Part shown: in pieces, positions 46,430 to 54,844 of the stretch
Numbering within the stretch: position 1 is the stretch's first letter
Layout of the letters: each line of letters begins with the position of its first letter
From: Actinomycetes bacterium
GTDB lineage: Bacteria > Actinomycetota > Acidimicrobiia > Acidimicrobiales > RAAP-2
DNA length: 64,000 nucleotides
Direction: 5' to 3'
NCBI GenBank assembly: GCA_021790675.1
Contig: JAJYGN010000012.1
Location: 1 to 64,000, forward strand
Made by a program: the position numbers and the translations under genes
Notes under the pieces: model-generated
What the model saw: the letters and a program-made list of their open reading frames with translations, nothing else
Database searches by the model: none
Told to the model about the DNA's origin: nothing

Positions 46430-48388
46430 CTACGCCGGGTTGCTGGTGGACGAAGTGTCGCTGGCGACCGGAGCCGGGCCACCGAAGTCGGCTAGAGCCG
46501 GAGCGTTGACTTCGCTGTAGTGGTACGGGTCGGTCATGATCACGGGGATGCGATCGAAGTTGTGCGCCGGCACGGGGGTCGCGGTCTGCCACTCGAGGCC
46601 GAGCGACTCCCACGGATTGGCCGGTGCCTTCTGCGGGCTGATCCACATCGAGTAGACGAGGTTCCAGGCGAAGACGATGAAGGAAATTCCCAATAGGAAC
46701 GCACTGATCGACGAGAAGTCGTTCAGACCCTGCAGGTTGCTCGCGTAGGTGAAGACTCGACGCGGCTGGCCCAACAAGCCGATGATGAACATCGGGAAGA
46801 AGGTCAGGTTAAAGAAGACGAACATCATCCAGAAGTGGACGAGGCCGATCTTCTTGTTCATCATCATTCCCGTCATCTTCGGCAGCCAGTAGTACAGACC
46901 GGCCATGAAGGCGAAGAGCAGACCACCCATGATCGTGTAGTGGAAGTGCGAGAGGACGAAGAACCCTCCGTGCACCGTCACGTTGACCGGCACGTCCGAC
47001 AAGAACACGCCCGTGACGCCACCGATTAGGAAGTTGAAGAACAGGGCCATCGCGAACAGCATGGGTATCTCAAAGCGGATCTTCGCTCGATAGAGAGTTC
47101 CCATGCCGACCAGGAAGATGAATCCGGTCGGAATCGAGATGAGCTCGGTCGTCAGCATGAACAGTGGCCGCATGTCGGGGTTGATACCGCTCTGGAAGAG
47201 GTGGTGCTGCCACACGAAGAACGACAGCAGGGCCACACCGATCATTCCCGAGGCCGCTACCTTGTAGGCGAAGAGCGGCTTACGAGTGAAAACCGGCAGG
47301 ATCTCGGCGACGATGCCGAATCCGGGCAGCGCCATGATGTACACCTCGGGGTGGCCAAAGAACCAGAACAGGTTCTGCCACAGGTACGAGCTGCCGCCGT
47401 GCTCGTCGACGTAGAAGGCAGTCTGGACTGTCTTGTCGAGAATTCCGAAGAGTCCCGCGGAGAACAGCACCGGCGTGGCCAGGGTGAGCAGTGACGCCGT
47501 GGCCAGGATCGACCACACGAAGATCGGCACACGGCTCCAGGTCATTCCCGGGGCGCGGTAGTTGATGATCGAGACCGCGATGTTAAAGCCCGCGGCCATC
47601 ATTCCCAAACCGATGACCGCGAACCCGAAGAGGTAGGAGATCATGCCGGGGCCGTTCTGGGTTTGCAGCGGGGCGTAGCCCGTCCACCCGGTGTTGAAAC
47701 CGCCGTAGGGCAGAGCCGAGAAGATGACCATGTAGCCGGCCATGAAGATCCAGAAGCTGAACGCCTCGATGCGCGGGAACGCCATCTGGCGCGATCCGAT
47801 CATCAAGGGGACCAAGTAGTTACCCAACGGACCCACGATGATCGACGTCGCCATCATCATCATGATCGTGCCGTGCTCGGAGACAATCTCAATGTAAGTT
47901 CCGGGACCGAACACGTGGGTCGTCGGGTTCAGCAGCTCGGTGCGAATTGCCATGGCGAGCAGTCCACCGGTGAACATGAAGAGGATCACACCGACCACGT
48001 ACTGCAAACCGACCACTTTGTGGTTGGTGCTGTAGCGGAAGTACTTGCTCCACCCCTCGACTTCAACTTCTGCCGGCGGCTCCTTGCCGACGATCTTGGC
48101 CAACGGGTAGTTCAGCGCCCCGATGCCCACCAGCCAGCCCAGCACCATGCCGAGCAGCGCGAGGGTGACGGCAATGGGGTTCTGGCCGCTGTTGGCGATC
48201 CACGGGTAACTGCTCGATATGTAGTTACCGAACCAGTGGCCCAAGATGTAGCCCAGGAATCCCCCCACGATCGCCGTGCCCAGGTGCTGGCTCATCCAGC
48301 CGGGGCGCTGCGTCCAGGGGATTCCGGACGCGGTAGGTGGAGTCGCGCTGGACGCCACTGCTGTCGGTCGTTCGGCGCTAATTGTCAT
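46430..48388 (-). CDS. ctaD: Cytochrome c oxidase subunit I, atypical
   Basis: 652 residues, ~14 helices. All six metal-binding His are visible: EHGTIMMMM (low-spin haem), GHPEVY (CuB and Tyr), WQHHLF (CuB) and LSHFHYTIM (both haems). A ~100-residue N-terminal extension adds two helices before the canonical first one. The D-channel entrance segment, usually GAPDxAFPRxN, reads GSRQMAFPRIE, and the K-channel segment, usually PTGIKIFSW, reads PTGFIFLVG. GGAG nine bases before the ATG. Confidence 0.93.
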   Translation of the reverse strand: MTISAERPTAVASSATPPTASGIPWTQRPGWMSQHLGTAIVGGFLGYILGHWFGNYISSSYPWIANSGQNPIAVTLALLGMVLGWLVGIGALNYPLAKIVGKEPPAEVEVEGWSKYFRYSTNHKVVGLQYVVGVILFMFTGGLLAMAIRTELLNPTTHVFGPGTYIEIVSEHGTIMMMMATSIIVGPLGNYLVPLMIGSRQMAFPRIEAFSFWIFMAGYMVIFSALPYGGFNTGWTGYAPLQTQNGPGMISYLFGFAVIGLGMMAAGFNIAVSIINYRAPGMTWSRVPIFVWSILATASLLTLATPVLFSAGLFGILDKTVQTAFYVDEHGGSSYLWQNLFWFFGHPEVYIMALPGFGIVAEILPVFTRKPLFAYKVAASGMIGVALLSFFVWQHHLFQSGINPDMRPLFMLTTELISIPTGFIFLVGMGTLYRAKIRFEIPMLFAMALFFNFLIGGVTGVFLSDVPVNVTVHGGFFVLSHFHYTIMGGLLFAFMAGLYYWLPKMTGMMMNKKIGLVHFWMMFVFFNLTFFPMFIIGLLGQPRRVFTYASNLQGLNDFSSISAFLLGISFIVFAWNLVYSMWISPQKAPANPWESLGLEWQTATPVPAHNFDRIPVIMTDPYHYSEVNAPALADFGGPAPVASDTSSTSNPA

Positions 48389-48455
48389 CGCCCGATCTCC
48401 GTTTCTTTCGCTACTTCGTTCTGGTCAGTCAAAGTCGTAGTTGTCGTCGACATCA

Positions 48456-49448
48456 TCACGACGCCGGCTGCTTGGCCCCGTAAGTCTCTACGGTGCTGTA
48501 GGGAGTGACAGTGCCATCGGGGTAGTAACCGCCGGCAGCTCCGTTGGCGTCCGGCGTGTAGGTCCACGCGAAGGGCGGCAGGTTCTTGGTGTTGGCCGCG
48601 TTGGCGGCCTCGGTGCTCGTCGCCCACTGCGTGAAGGCCGAAGGAGACACGACCGACCCGTAATTGAACATCGCCCCGTGCCAGAGCCCGCAGAGCTCCG
48701 AACAGCGTACGGTGAAGTTGCCCGTTCCCTTGGTCTCGGTGAAAGCCACGTTGTTCACGCCGGGATTCGCATCAGCCTTGACGCTCAACTGGTAGGCCCA
48801 GAAGCTGTGGATCACGTCAAGTGAGGTCACGTTGAAAGCGATCGTCGTGTTCGCCGGCAGTACCAGTTGCGAGGTCTCAAAGCCCCCAAAGGTCGGATAG
48901 CGGTAGGTGAACTTCCACTGCTGACCGATGACCTGGACGGGCAGCACCTTCTCGCCACCCGGCTCACTCAAGATGCCCGTACCGGTTCCGTTAAGAGCGG
49001 CTGTTTCAGCTTGCGCGGCGCCGGCCGGCATCCACACCGGATTCGGGCCCTCGCCTCCGCCCGAGCCGTGATCCACGATCAGCGCCCAGGTGCCAAATGC
49101 CGCAAGGAAGAGCACCACAAAGCTCGTGATCGAGATCCACAGCACCTGAGCTTTGCGGTTCGAGCGAGCGGCCGCACCGCCCACCGACTCGGGGCCGTTT
49201 CGCTTGGCGCTCCAGTGGGTGATCGAGTAGCCCATGTAGACCCAGACGCCGATTAACACGGGCAGGGCGATGACCATGAGGATGTTGAAGTCCATCTGGT
49301 TGTTCTTGGCCGTCTCGGTCAGGCGTCCCGGCGGCACGTGCGGGCCGACGAGGAACCAGAAGAGCAGGTCGGCGGCAACTGAAAGTACAACCCAGATGCC
49401 GGACATCTTGCGCAGGTCGCGCGGGCTGTTAGAAGAGGTGTTCGCCAT
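48456..49448 (-). CDS. ctaC: Cytochrome c oxidase subunit II
   Basis: 330 residues, three predicted N-terminal helices, then an outward cupredoxin domain with a complete CuA site: VIHSFWAYQ and CSELCGLWHGAM (two Cys, His, Met, with Glu in CSEL). Accepts electrons from cytochrome c or another carrier. No haem c domain. ATG 49448 lies 2 bp after the cupredoxin stop; an in-frame start at 49547 lies in that gene. Confidence 0.93.
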   Translation of the reverse strand: MANTSSNSPRDLRKMSGIWVVLSVAADLLFWFLVGPHVPPGRLTETAKNNQMDFNILMVIALPVLIGVWVYMGYSITHWSAKRNGPESVGGAAARSNRKAQVLWISITSFVVLFLAAFGTWALIVDHGSGGGEGPNPVWMPAGAAQAETAALNGTGTGILSEPGGEKVLPVQVIGQQWKFTYRYPTFGGFETSQLVLPANTTIAFNVTSLDVIHSFWAYQLSVKADANPGVNNVAFTETKGTGNFTVRCSELCGLWHGAMFNYGSVVSPSAFTQWATSTEAANAANTKNLPPFAWTYTPDANGAAGGYYPDGTVTPYSTVETYGAKQPAS

Positions 49449-49450
49449 GA

Positions 49451-50134
49451 TTAACGCACCACGTCCAAGAAGCCACCCATGTAATTCTGCGCTGACATTC
49501 CGCCTCCGTTTCCGTACAGGTACCCAAGGCCACACGGAACGAAGCACTGCCAGTTGTAGTTACCGGGTCCCGGGGTCTTGAAACTGAACGTGATCGTGTT
49601 GTGTGGCCACTTCGACGTCAGGCAGGGGCCCGCGCCGCAGATGTTGTTGCCCGCTACCCCCGGCAGCGGGACGACAATGCCCAGCGCCGGTACCGCGAAG
49701 GTGTGGCCGACCCCGGCACCCGAGTAGGAATCGAAGGCCGTATAAGTAGTCCCGTTGAGAGAGGCCGAGCCCCCGGTCGTTCCCTCGACCTGGCCCCACT
49801 GCTGGTTGCGCAGAGGGCTCCCCGAGTCGAACTGTTCGATGGTCATGTTGACCACGGTGTTCGCTGGCAACTTCCAAGTGTTGTCCTGGACCCACTGACC
49901 CGTGTGCGGGTCCTTGGTCAGATAAGACACCCACGAAGGGTGCGGACCGAAGCCAATGGCCCCGACGGTCTCGACCGTAAGATTGACAGGTTGTCCTGCA
50001 GACTGGGTATTCGTGAAGTTCATTTCCCCGCCTGGCGTGCCGGGGGTGAGGTAGACGGCAACCGCCCACACCACGAGTCCGACTACGACCAAGAAGAGTC
50101 CGAGACTTATCGCCAGTCTCCCTCCCTTTGACAT
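49451..50134 (-). CDS. Membrane-anchored cupredoxin with incomplete CuA-like site
   Basis: 227 residues. One helix (LAISLGLFLVVVGLVVWAVAVYL), then a cupredoxin-like domain ending NYNWQCFVPCGLGYLYGNGGGM. VGHTFAVP supplies a first His as in CuA, and C-x3-C is kept, but the His four after the second Cys is Tyr. GAGGAG before the ATG. First gene of the oxidase operon; may be an electron donor to CuA or an extra subunit. Could also be a type 1 copper protein of the sulfocyanin or nitrosocyanin kind. Confidence 0.75.
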   Translation of the reverse strand: MSKGGRLAISLGLFLVVVGLVVWAVAVYLTPGTPGGEMNFTNTQSAGQPVNLTVETVGAIGFGPHPSWVSYLTKDPHTGQWVQDNTWKLPANTVVNMTIEQFDSGSPLRNQQWGQVEGTTGGSASLNGTTYTAFDSYSGAGVGHTFAVPALGIVVPLPGVAGNNICGAGPCLTSKWPHNTITFSFKTPGPGNYNWQCFVPCGLGYLYGNGGGMSAQNYMGGFLDVVR

Positions 50135-50216
50135 ACACCACTCCTCGCGACGACGCGTTTCTTGTGAAACTCGAAAGGAACAGTAATGGATCGTGACGAT
50201 ATTGTGTGGATTCGTG

Positions 50217-50531
50217 ATGGCCTTGACTAAGAGAATTCTTGGTATCTATGGGGGCCTCTTAGCCGCCGAAGCCATCTGCGTCTCGGCCTTCGCGATCGAG
50301 ATCCACCGCGCGCTCTCGGGTAACTCGCTCTCGTGGGCCTACGTCTTCGAGTGGCCTATCTTCGCCGGTTACGCGGTGTATTTGGCGCGAAAACTTATAC
50401 GCGAAGTGCGTTTCGGACCCCGGCCATCTGCGTCCGCGACCCCCGAAGACTCCGACGCGCGCCTCGCCGAGTACAACGAATATCTTCGGAAAATGCACGA
50501 TGATGACAACAGCGATCGAGGTGATTCCTAG
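50217..50531 (+). CDS. Small membrane protein with WAYVFEWP core (paralogue 2)
   Basis: 104 residues from ATG 50217, divergent from the oxidase operon. Two helices (ILGIYGGLLAAEAICVSAFAIE and YVFEWPIFAGYAVYLARK) and an acidic tail. ALSGNSLSWAYVFEWPIFAG matches the 42816-43175 product almost residue for residue. Start uncertain: GTG at 50214 would be 8 nt after TATTGT (50200-50205), and GTG at 50193 is also in frame. Confidence 0.75.
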   Translation: MALTKRILGIYGGLLAAEAICVSAFAIEIHRALSGNSLSWAYVFEWPIFAGYAVYLARKLIREVRFGPRPSASATPEDSDARLAEYNEYLRKMHDDDNSDRGDS

Positions 50532-50587
50532 TGAATGGGTTTACTTAATAACGGAGAATCTTCTCAAGTAACGAGCTCGTCGATATT

Positions 50588-50604
50588 GGTTCACACTGAG
50601 AACC
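50588..50604. terminator. Weak hairpin between convergent genes
   Basis: Arms GGTTC (50588-50592) and GAACC (50600-50604) with a 7-nt loop in the 100-bp gap between the plus-strand membrane gene and nusB. A modest bidirectional terminator at best. Confidence 0.3.
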
Positions 50605-50631
50605 TTCACAGAGTTCGCGTTGAGGACGTCG

Positions 50632-51030
50632 CTACTGCGCGAGGTGACGCGCGCACGAGGACAGGACCCCGTTGACGAAGGAACCCGAACCTTCCGTCGA
50701 GTACGTCGTCGCTAGCTCGACCGCTTCGTTCAAGACCACGGCGGTAGGTGGTGGGTTCTCGCTCAGCAGCTCCCCGATGGCCAGAACCATGACGAGCCGG
50801 TCAATGACGGCGAGGCGCTCGAGGGGCCAGTCGTGGGAGAACTTCGAAATGAGGGCCTCGGCCCGAGCGCGGTGAGCTTCCGCCGCCTCGACCAGGGTAA
50901 TTGTGTAGTCATCAGGCGCCACCGGCAGGTCGCGCACGATCTCAAGAGCCGAACGTGACTTCATCTCGGCCTCGTAGAACAGTTCGAGGGCCCGTTCCCG
51001 GGCCTGGTGGCGTCGCGAGCCGAGATCCAC
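50632..51030 (-). CDS. nusB: Transcription antitermination factor NusB
   Basis: 132 residues, all-helical NusB fold: RRHQARERALELFYEAEMK start, ERLAVIDRLVMVLAIGELL and PPTAVVLNEAVELATTYSTEGSGSFVNGVL. Binds boxA of rRNA leaders with NusE. GTG start shares a base with the efp stop (TAGTG). Last gene of the aro-efp-nusB cluster. Confidence 0.95.
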   Translation of the reverse strand: MDLGSRRHQARERALELFYEAEMKSRSALEIVRDLPVAPDDYTITLVEAAEAHRARAEALISKFSHDWPLERLAVIDRLVMVLAIGELLSENPPPTAVVLNEAVELATTYSTEGSGSFVNGVLSSCARHLAQ

Positions 51031-51593
51031 TAGGCGCGGGTGATGTACTCGCCGGTACGGGTATCCACCTTGATCACCTCGCCCGGACCGACGAAGAGTG
51101 GTACCTGGACGACAAAGCCGGTCTCCAAGGTGGCCGGTTTGCGGGCGCCCGAGACGCGGTCGCCCTGGATCCCCGGCTCGGTATCGGCGATGGTCAGCTC
51201 GACCGAGGCTGGCAGCTCGATGCCGATGATCTCGTCGTCGTGGATGATGAGCATGGCCTTTCCGGTCTCCTTGAGGAAGTTGGCAGCGTCACCCAAGTTC
51301 TTGGACGGCATCGACACCTGGTCGTAGGTCGACTGGTCCATAAAGACGTAGTCGTCACCGTCGCGGTAGAGGAATTGGGTGTCGCGCTTGTCGAGGATCG
51401 CCTGCTCGAGGGTCTCGCCGGCGCGGTACGTGCGCTCGATGACCGAGCCGGTGCGGGCGTTGCGCAGCTTGGTGCGCACGAAGGCGCCGCCCTTGCCCGG
51501 CTTGACGTGCTGGAACTCAATCACCGTGAAGAGGCCGTCCTCGACCTTCAGCGTGATGCCGTTCTTGATGTCGCTGGTGGAGATGGAGGCCAT
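51030..51593 (-). CDS. efp: Elongation factor P
   Basis: 187 residues, three beta-barrel domains. IEFQHVKPGKGGAFVRTKLRN holds the loop with the modifiable tip Lys; C-terminal GDRVSGARKPATLETGFVVQVPLFV. Relieves stalling at polyproline. AAAGG upstream of the ATG; TAGACT at 51627-51632 may be the -10 of a promoter with a short leader. Confidence 0.97.
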   Translation of the reverse strand: MASISTSDIKNGITLKVEDGLFTVIEFQHVKPGKGGAFVRTKLRNARTGSVIERTYRAGETLEQAILDKRDTQFLYRDGDDYVFMDQSTYDQVSMPSKNLGDAANFLKETGKAMLIIHDDEIIGIELPASVELTIADTEPGIQGDRVSGARKPATLETGFVVQVPLFVGPGEVIKVDTRTGEYITRA

Positions 51594-51626
51594 GAGCCGC
51601 TACCTTTCGAAAAGAGTGCGTCGGCC

Positions 51627-51632
51627 AGTCTA
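51627..51632 (-). promoter_or_regulatory. Possible efp promoter -10
   Basis: TAGACT on the minus strand, identical to the hexamer before tyrS, in the 50-bp gap after aroQ. It would start efp-nusB RNA about 28 nt before the ATG, here with a Shine-Dalgarno. No clear -35. Confidence 0.35.
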
Positions 51633-51643
51633 GGCGACGCGCC

Positions 51644-52090
51644 TCAGCGGCCGTTTGCTGTGAGCAGGCGGTGTGCGGCCTCGAGGGCGAGGTCGTAGCT
51701 CAAGCCGCGGAATCCGGCGATCGTGCCGTCGACTACCGCGGCGAGGGTGCTGGTGTGGCGGAACGGCTCACGCGCGGCAGGATTGGACAGGTGAACCTCG
51801 ATCACCACGCCCGGGTACGAGGCCAGCGCGTCGGCGAGGGCCCAGGACGTGTGGGTCAAGGCTCCGGCGTTGATCACGATCGCCGACGTCTCTGCCGCCT
51901 CATGGATCACTTCGATGAGATCGCCCTCGAAGTTCGACTGACGGTGGAGAACTTCGTAGCCGAGCGCCTCGCCAGCTCGGCGCACGCGCTCGACGTGGTC
52001 GTCGAGGGTCTCGGTCCCGTAGATCTCCGGGCTACGAACCCCAAGCTGATCGAGGTTGGGGCCCGACAACAGCAGGATCGTCGTCATCAC
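51644..52090 (-). CDS. aroQ: 3-dehydroquinate dehydratase, type II
   Basis: 148 residues. LLLSGPNLDQLGVRSPEIYG, HRQSNFEGDLIEVIHEA, INAGALTHTSWALADAL and EVHLSNPAAREPFRHTS are the type II dehydroquinase blocks. Third step of the shikimate pathway. Start overlaps the aroB stop by 4 bp. Confidence 0.97.
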   Translation of the reverse strand: MMTTILLLSGPNLDQLGVRSPEIYGTETLDDHVERVRRAGEALGYEVLHRQSNFEGDLIEVIHEAAETSAIVINAGALTHTSWALADALASYPGVVIEVHLSNPAAREPFRHTSTLAAVVDGTIAGFRGLSYDLALEAAHRLLTANGR

Positions 52091-53133
52091 TCTCCTCGGA
52101 ACTTCTCTAGGACCTCGCGCACGAGACCGTCGGGCACGTGGTGGACGACCTCGAAACCCGCCGCCCCGGGTAGGACGAAGGTTAGGTCGTGGTGGGCCTT
52201 CTTATCGTGTGCCATGGCCCGTACGAGGGAGTCAATCGAATCACCACCCCCCAGTCGCCACGACAGTCCGAGGGTGCTCAGCACCTCATCGTGGTTGGCG
52301 ACCTCGAGAGCGCCCACGCGCCCCATCGCGTGGGCCAGGCGCACCGCGAAGCCCAGACCGATTGCCACCGCCTCGCCGTGGCGCAGTTCATCACGTCCGC
52401 GCTCGAGCGCCAGGATCTCGAGGGCGTGTCCCAAGGTGTGTCCGTAGTTGAGCAGCGCCCGCTGGCCGATCTCGGTCTCATCCATCATGACGATGCCCGC
52501 CTTGAGGCGCACCGCGAGCAAGATCAGATCCTCCAGCGAGGCCGACGCGAGATCAGAGGCCCGCCGGTCCTCAAGTAGCCAGCACTTGGCCACTTCGGCC
52601 AGGCCACCGAGCCGGTCACGCTCTGACAGCGTGGCGAGCACCTCGGAATCGCACAGGACCCCGAGCGGCTGATGGATCGCGCCAACGAGGTTCTTGCCCG
52701 CACGCAGATTGACGGCCGTCTTGCCACCGATCGCCGCGTCGACCTGACCAACGAGAGACGTTGGCACGTGGACGACACCAACCCCGCGCAGATAGATGCC
52801 GGCCACGAAGCCCGCGAGGTCGGTGATGGCGCCTCCCCCGACACCCACAATCACGTCATGACGCGAGAGCCGGCACGTGGCCAGCTCTTCGCTGACCCTC
52901 TCCAGGGTCGACCAGCTCTTGGCGGACTCGCCGTCGGGCACCTCGATGACGTGCTGCTCAAGGCCCGTCTCGACGTCGAACCACGGCTGGGCGCGCAACG
53001 ACGCCGAGGTGATGACAACGGCCTCTCGCGCACGCGGCGCACGTTCTTGGATCAGCGCGGCGAGCTCGTGACGCACCCCCGCGCCGAGGGATACGTCATA
53101 AGCGCGTCGCCCCAGGTCAACTGGAACCTTCAT
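52087..53133 (-). CDS. aroB: 3-dehydroquinate synthase
   Basis: 348 residues. VGVGGGAITDLAGFVAGIYLRGV (NAD site), PTSLVGQVDAAIGGKTAVN, and metal-binding RALLNYGHTLGHALE. ATG 53133 overlaps the aroK stop by 4 bp; the frame to 53226 lies inside aroK. Confidence 0.96.
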   Translation of the reverse strand: MKVPVDLGRRAYDVSLGAGVRHELAALIQERAPRAREAVVITSASLRAQPWFDVETGLEQHVIEVPDGESAKSWSTLERVSEELATCRLSRHDVIVGVGGGAITDLAGFVAGIYLRGVGVVHVPTSLVGQVDAAIGGKTAVNLRAGKNLVGAIHQPLGVLCDSEVLATLSERDRLGGLAEVAKCWLLEDRRASDLASASLEDLILLAVRLKAGIVMMDETEIGQRALLNYGHTLGHALEILALERGRDELRHGEAVAIGLGFAVRLAHAMGRVGALEVANHDEVLSTLGLSWRLGGGDSIDSLVRAMAHDKKAHHDLTFVLPGAAGFEVVHHVPDGLVREVLEKFRGE

Positions 53134-53630
53134 GCGGACGTCTCCAGGGTGTCGCGCAGTCGGCCCAGCGCCTCGTCGATCTCCCCCGACGTGTCGACTC
53201 TCAGCACGGACACCTCCCGGTACCACGTCTCGCGCTGGGCGCGCAGTCGCGCGAGCGCGATAGTCGGATCCGCGCCGAGCAGGGGACGCTCTCCTTCACC
53301 TAGGCGCGTGAGCAGCACGGCGTCTTCACAGTCGAGCCACACGGTGCGCTGGGCCGCGAGAAGCGCACGAGCACCCTCGCTGACCACCACCCCCCCTCCG
53401 GTCGCCACCACCGCGTCAGCGCCTAGGGCCACGTCCAGCGCGGCGACCTCTTCGCGTCGAAAAGCCTCCTCGCCCCTCGTGCGCAAGAACTCAGCTGCAG
53501 AACAGCCCACCGAAGCCGAGAGTACATCGTCGGTATCAACGGCGTCACAGCCCCAGTGCGCCGCGAGGGCGCGCGCGAGTGTCGACTTGCCGCTGCCCGG
53601 CAGGCCGATCAACACTGCGCGGGCCACCAC
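53130..53630 (-). CDS. aroK: Shikimate kinase
   Basis: 166 residues. P-loop GLPGSGKST at 9-17, DTDD for shikimate/magnesium, VATGGGVV, and lid GEGERPLL. GTG start shares one base with the aroC stop (TAGTG). Confidence 0.95.
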   Translation of the reverse strand: MVARAVLIGLPGSGKSTLARALAAHWGCDAVDTDDVLSASVGCSAAEFLRTRGEEAFRREEVAALDVALGADAVVATGGGVVVSEGARALLAAQRTVWLDCEDAVLLTRLGEGERPLLGADPTIALARLRAQRETWYREVSVLRVDTSGEIDEALGRLRDTLETSA

Positions 53631-54817
53631 TAGCTCGGGCGCGCCGACGACGAGGTGCTGTTGAGGTGCTCGAGGTAGGAGTCGTGATTACGCGCGAACT
53701 CCTCGAGGGAGTCGCCGCCGAACTTGCGCAAGGCCTCGGAGGCGAGAACCAGTGCGGTCATGGCCTCGGCCACAACACCCAGCGCGGGCACCGCGGTCAC
53801 GTCGGTGCGCTCCTTGAAGGACACGCCGGACTCTCCGGTCGCGAGGTTCACGGTCTCCAAGACGGGACGGTTCAGCGTCGCCAACGGCTTCATCGCGACC
53901 TTGAGGACGATCGGCGCGCCCGATGAGACGCCGCCCTCGAGTCCACCGGCGTGGTCACTGCGGCGCGCGTAGCCCCCCGCCGTCGTGTTCTGCTCATCGC
54001 GGTAGATCGCGTCGTGGGCCTCGCTGCCGCGCTGGGCTGCCTGCGCCATGCCGTCACCGATCTCGACCGCCTTGACCGCCTGGATGCTCATCAACGCTCC
54101 CGCCAGCAATCCGTCGAGCTTGCGGTCCCAATGGACGTAACTGCCCAGGCCCACCGGCACGCCGTAGGCGATCACTTCGGCGACACCACCGAGGGAATCG
54201 CCCACCTTGGCGGCGGCCTTGATCTCGCGGACCATCTCGGCGGCCGCGTCCGCGTCGAAGCAGCGCACCTCGCTGGCGTCGACGGCGGCGAGGTCCGCTG
54301 GCTGAGGGCGAGGGCCGTCGCTGACGGCGGGTCCGATGCGCACGACGTGGCTCACGATTGACACGCCGATCGACGCGAGAAGGGCCTTGGCGAGGGCGCC
54401 CGCGACGACGCGGGCCGCTGTCTCGCGCGCGCTGGCGCGCTCGAGGACGTCGCGCGCGTCGTCGAAGGCGTACTTCTGCATTCCGGCGAGGTCGGCGTGA
54501 CCCGGGCGGGGCGTGGTCAGCTTCGCGGTCGGCTCTCCGGGGGCGGCGGACATCTCCGTCTCCCACTTGGGCCACTCGGAGTTGAGGATCTCGACCGCAA
54601 CGGGAGATCCCAGGGTCCGACCGTGTCGAATCCCACCGATAAGTCGCACGACGTCGCGCTCGAAGCGCATTCGCGGCCCGCGCCCGTAGCCCAGGCGACG
54701 CCGAGCGAGCTCATCAGCGATGTCCTCAGCGGTGATCGCCAATCCCGAGGGAAGGCCTTCAACAATGACCGACAGTGACGGGCCGTGGCTCTCGCCCGCG
54801 GTTAAGAAGCGCAACAT
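53630..54817 (-). CDS. aroC: Chorismate synthase
   Basis: 395 residues. LTAGESHGPSLSVIVEGLPSG start, RPGHADLAGMQKYAFDDARD, ERASARETAARVVAGALAK and DVTAVPALGVVAEAM are typical of this FMN enzyme. First gene of the aro cluster. TAGAAT (54824-54829) ends 6 nt before the ATG and there is no Shine-Dalgarno, so the message is probably leaderless. Confidence 0.97.
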   Translation of the reverse strand: MLRFLTAGESHGPSLSVIVEGLPSGLAITAEDIADELARRRLGYGRGPRMRFERDVVRLIGGIRHGRTLGSPVAVEILNSEWPKWETEMSAAPGEPTAKLTTPRPGHADLAGMQKYAFDDARDVLERASARETAARVVAGALAKALLASIGVSIVSHVVRIGPAVSDGPRPQPADLAAVDASEVRCFDADAAAEMVREIKAAAKVGDSLGGVAEVIAYGVPVGLGSYVHWDRKLDGLLAGALMSIQAVKAVEIGDGMAQAAQRGSEAHDAIYRDEQNTTAGGYARRSDHAGGLEGGVSSGAPIVLKVAMKPLATLNRPVLETVNLATGESGVSFKERTDVTAVPALGVVAEAMTALVLASEALRKFGGDSLEEFARNHDSYLEHLNSTSSSARPS

Positions 54818-54829
54818 CGCCCAATTCTA
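54818..54829 (-). promoter_or_regulatory. Leaderless-type -10 element of aroC
   Basis: TAGAAT at 54824-54829, five of six matches to TATAAT, followed by 6 nt and the ATG. In the 27-bp gap after the Nfu-type gene. Confidence 0.5.
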
Positions 54830-54844
54830 GGGCGCATCCGGTGG

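Noticed and set aside
50186-50230. 14-codon frame with AAGGAA upstream, overlapping the start of the 50217 gene
   Set aside because: Could be a leader peptide, but it is too short to judge, has no run of one amino acid and no attenuator-like fold was seen.
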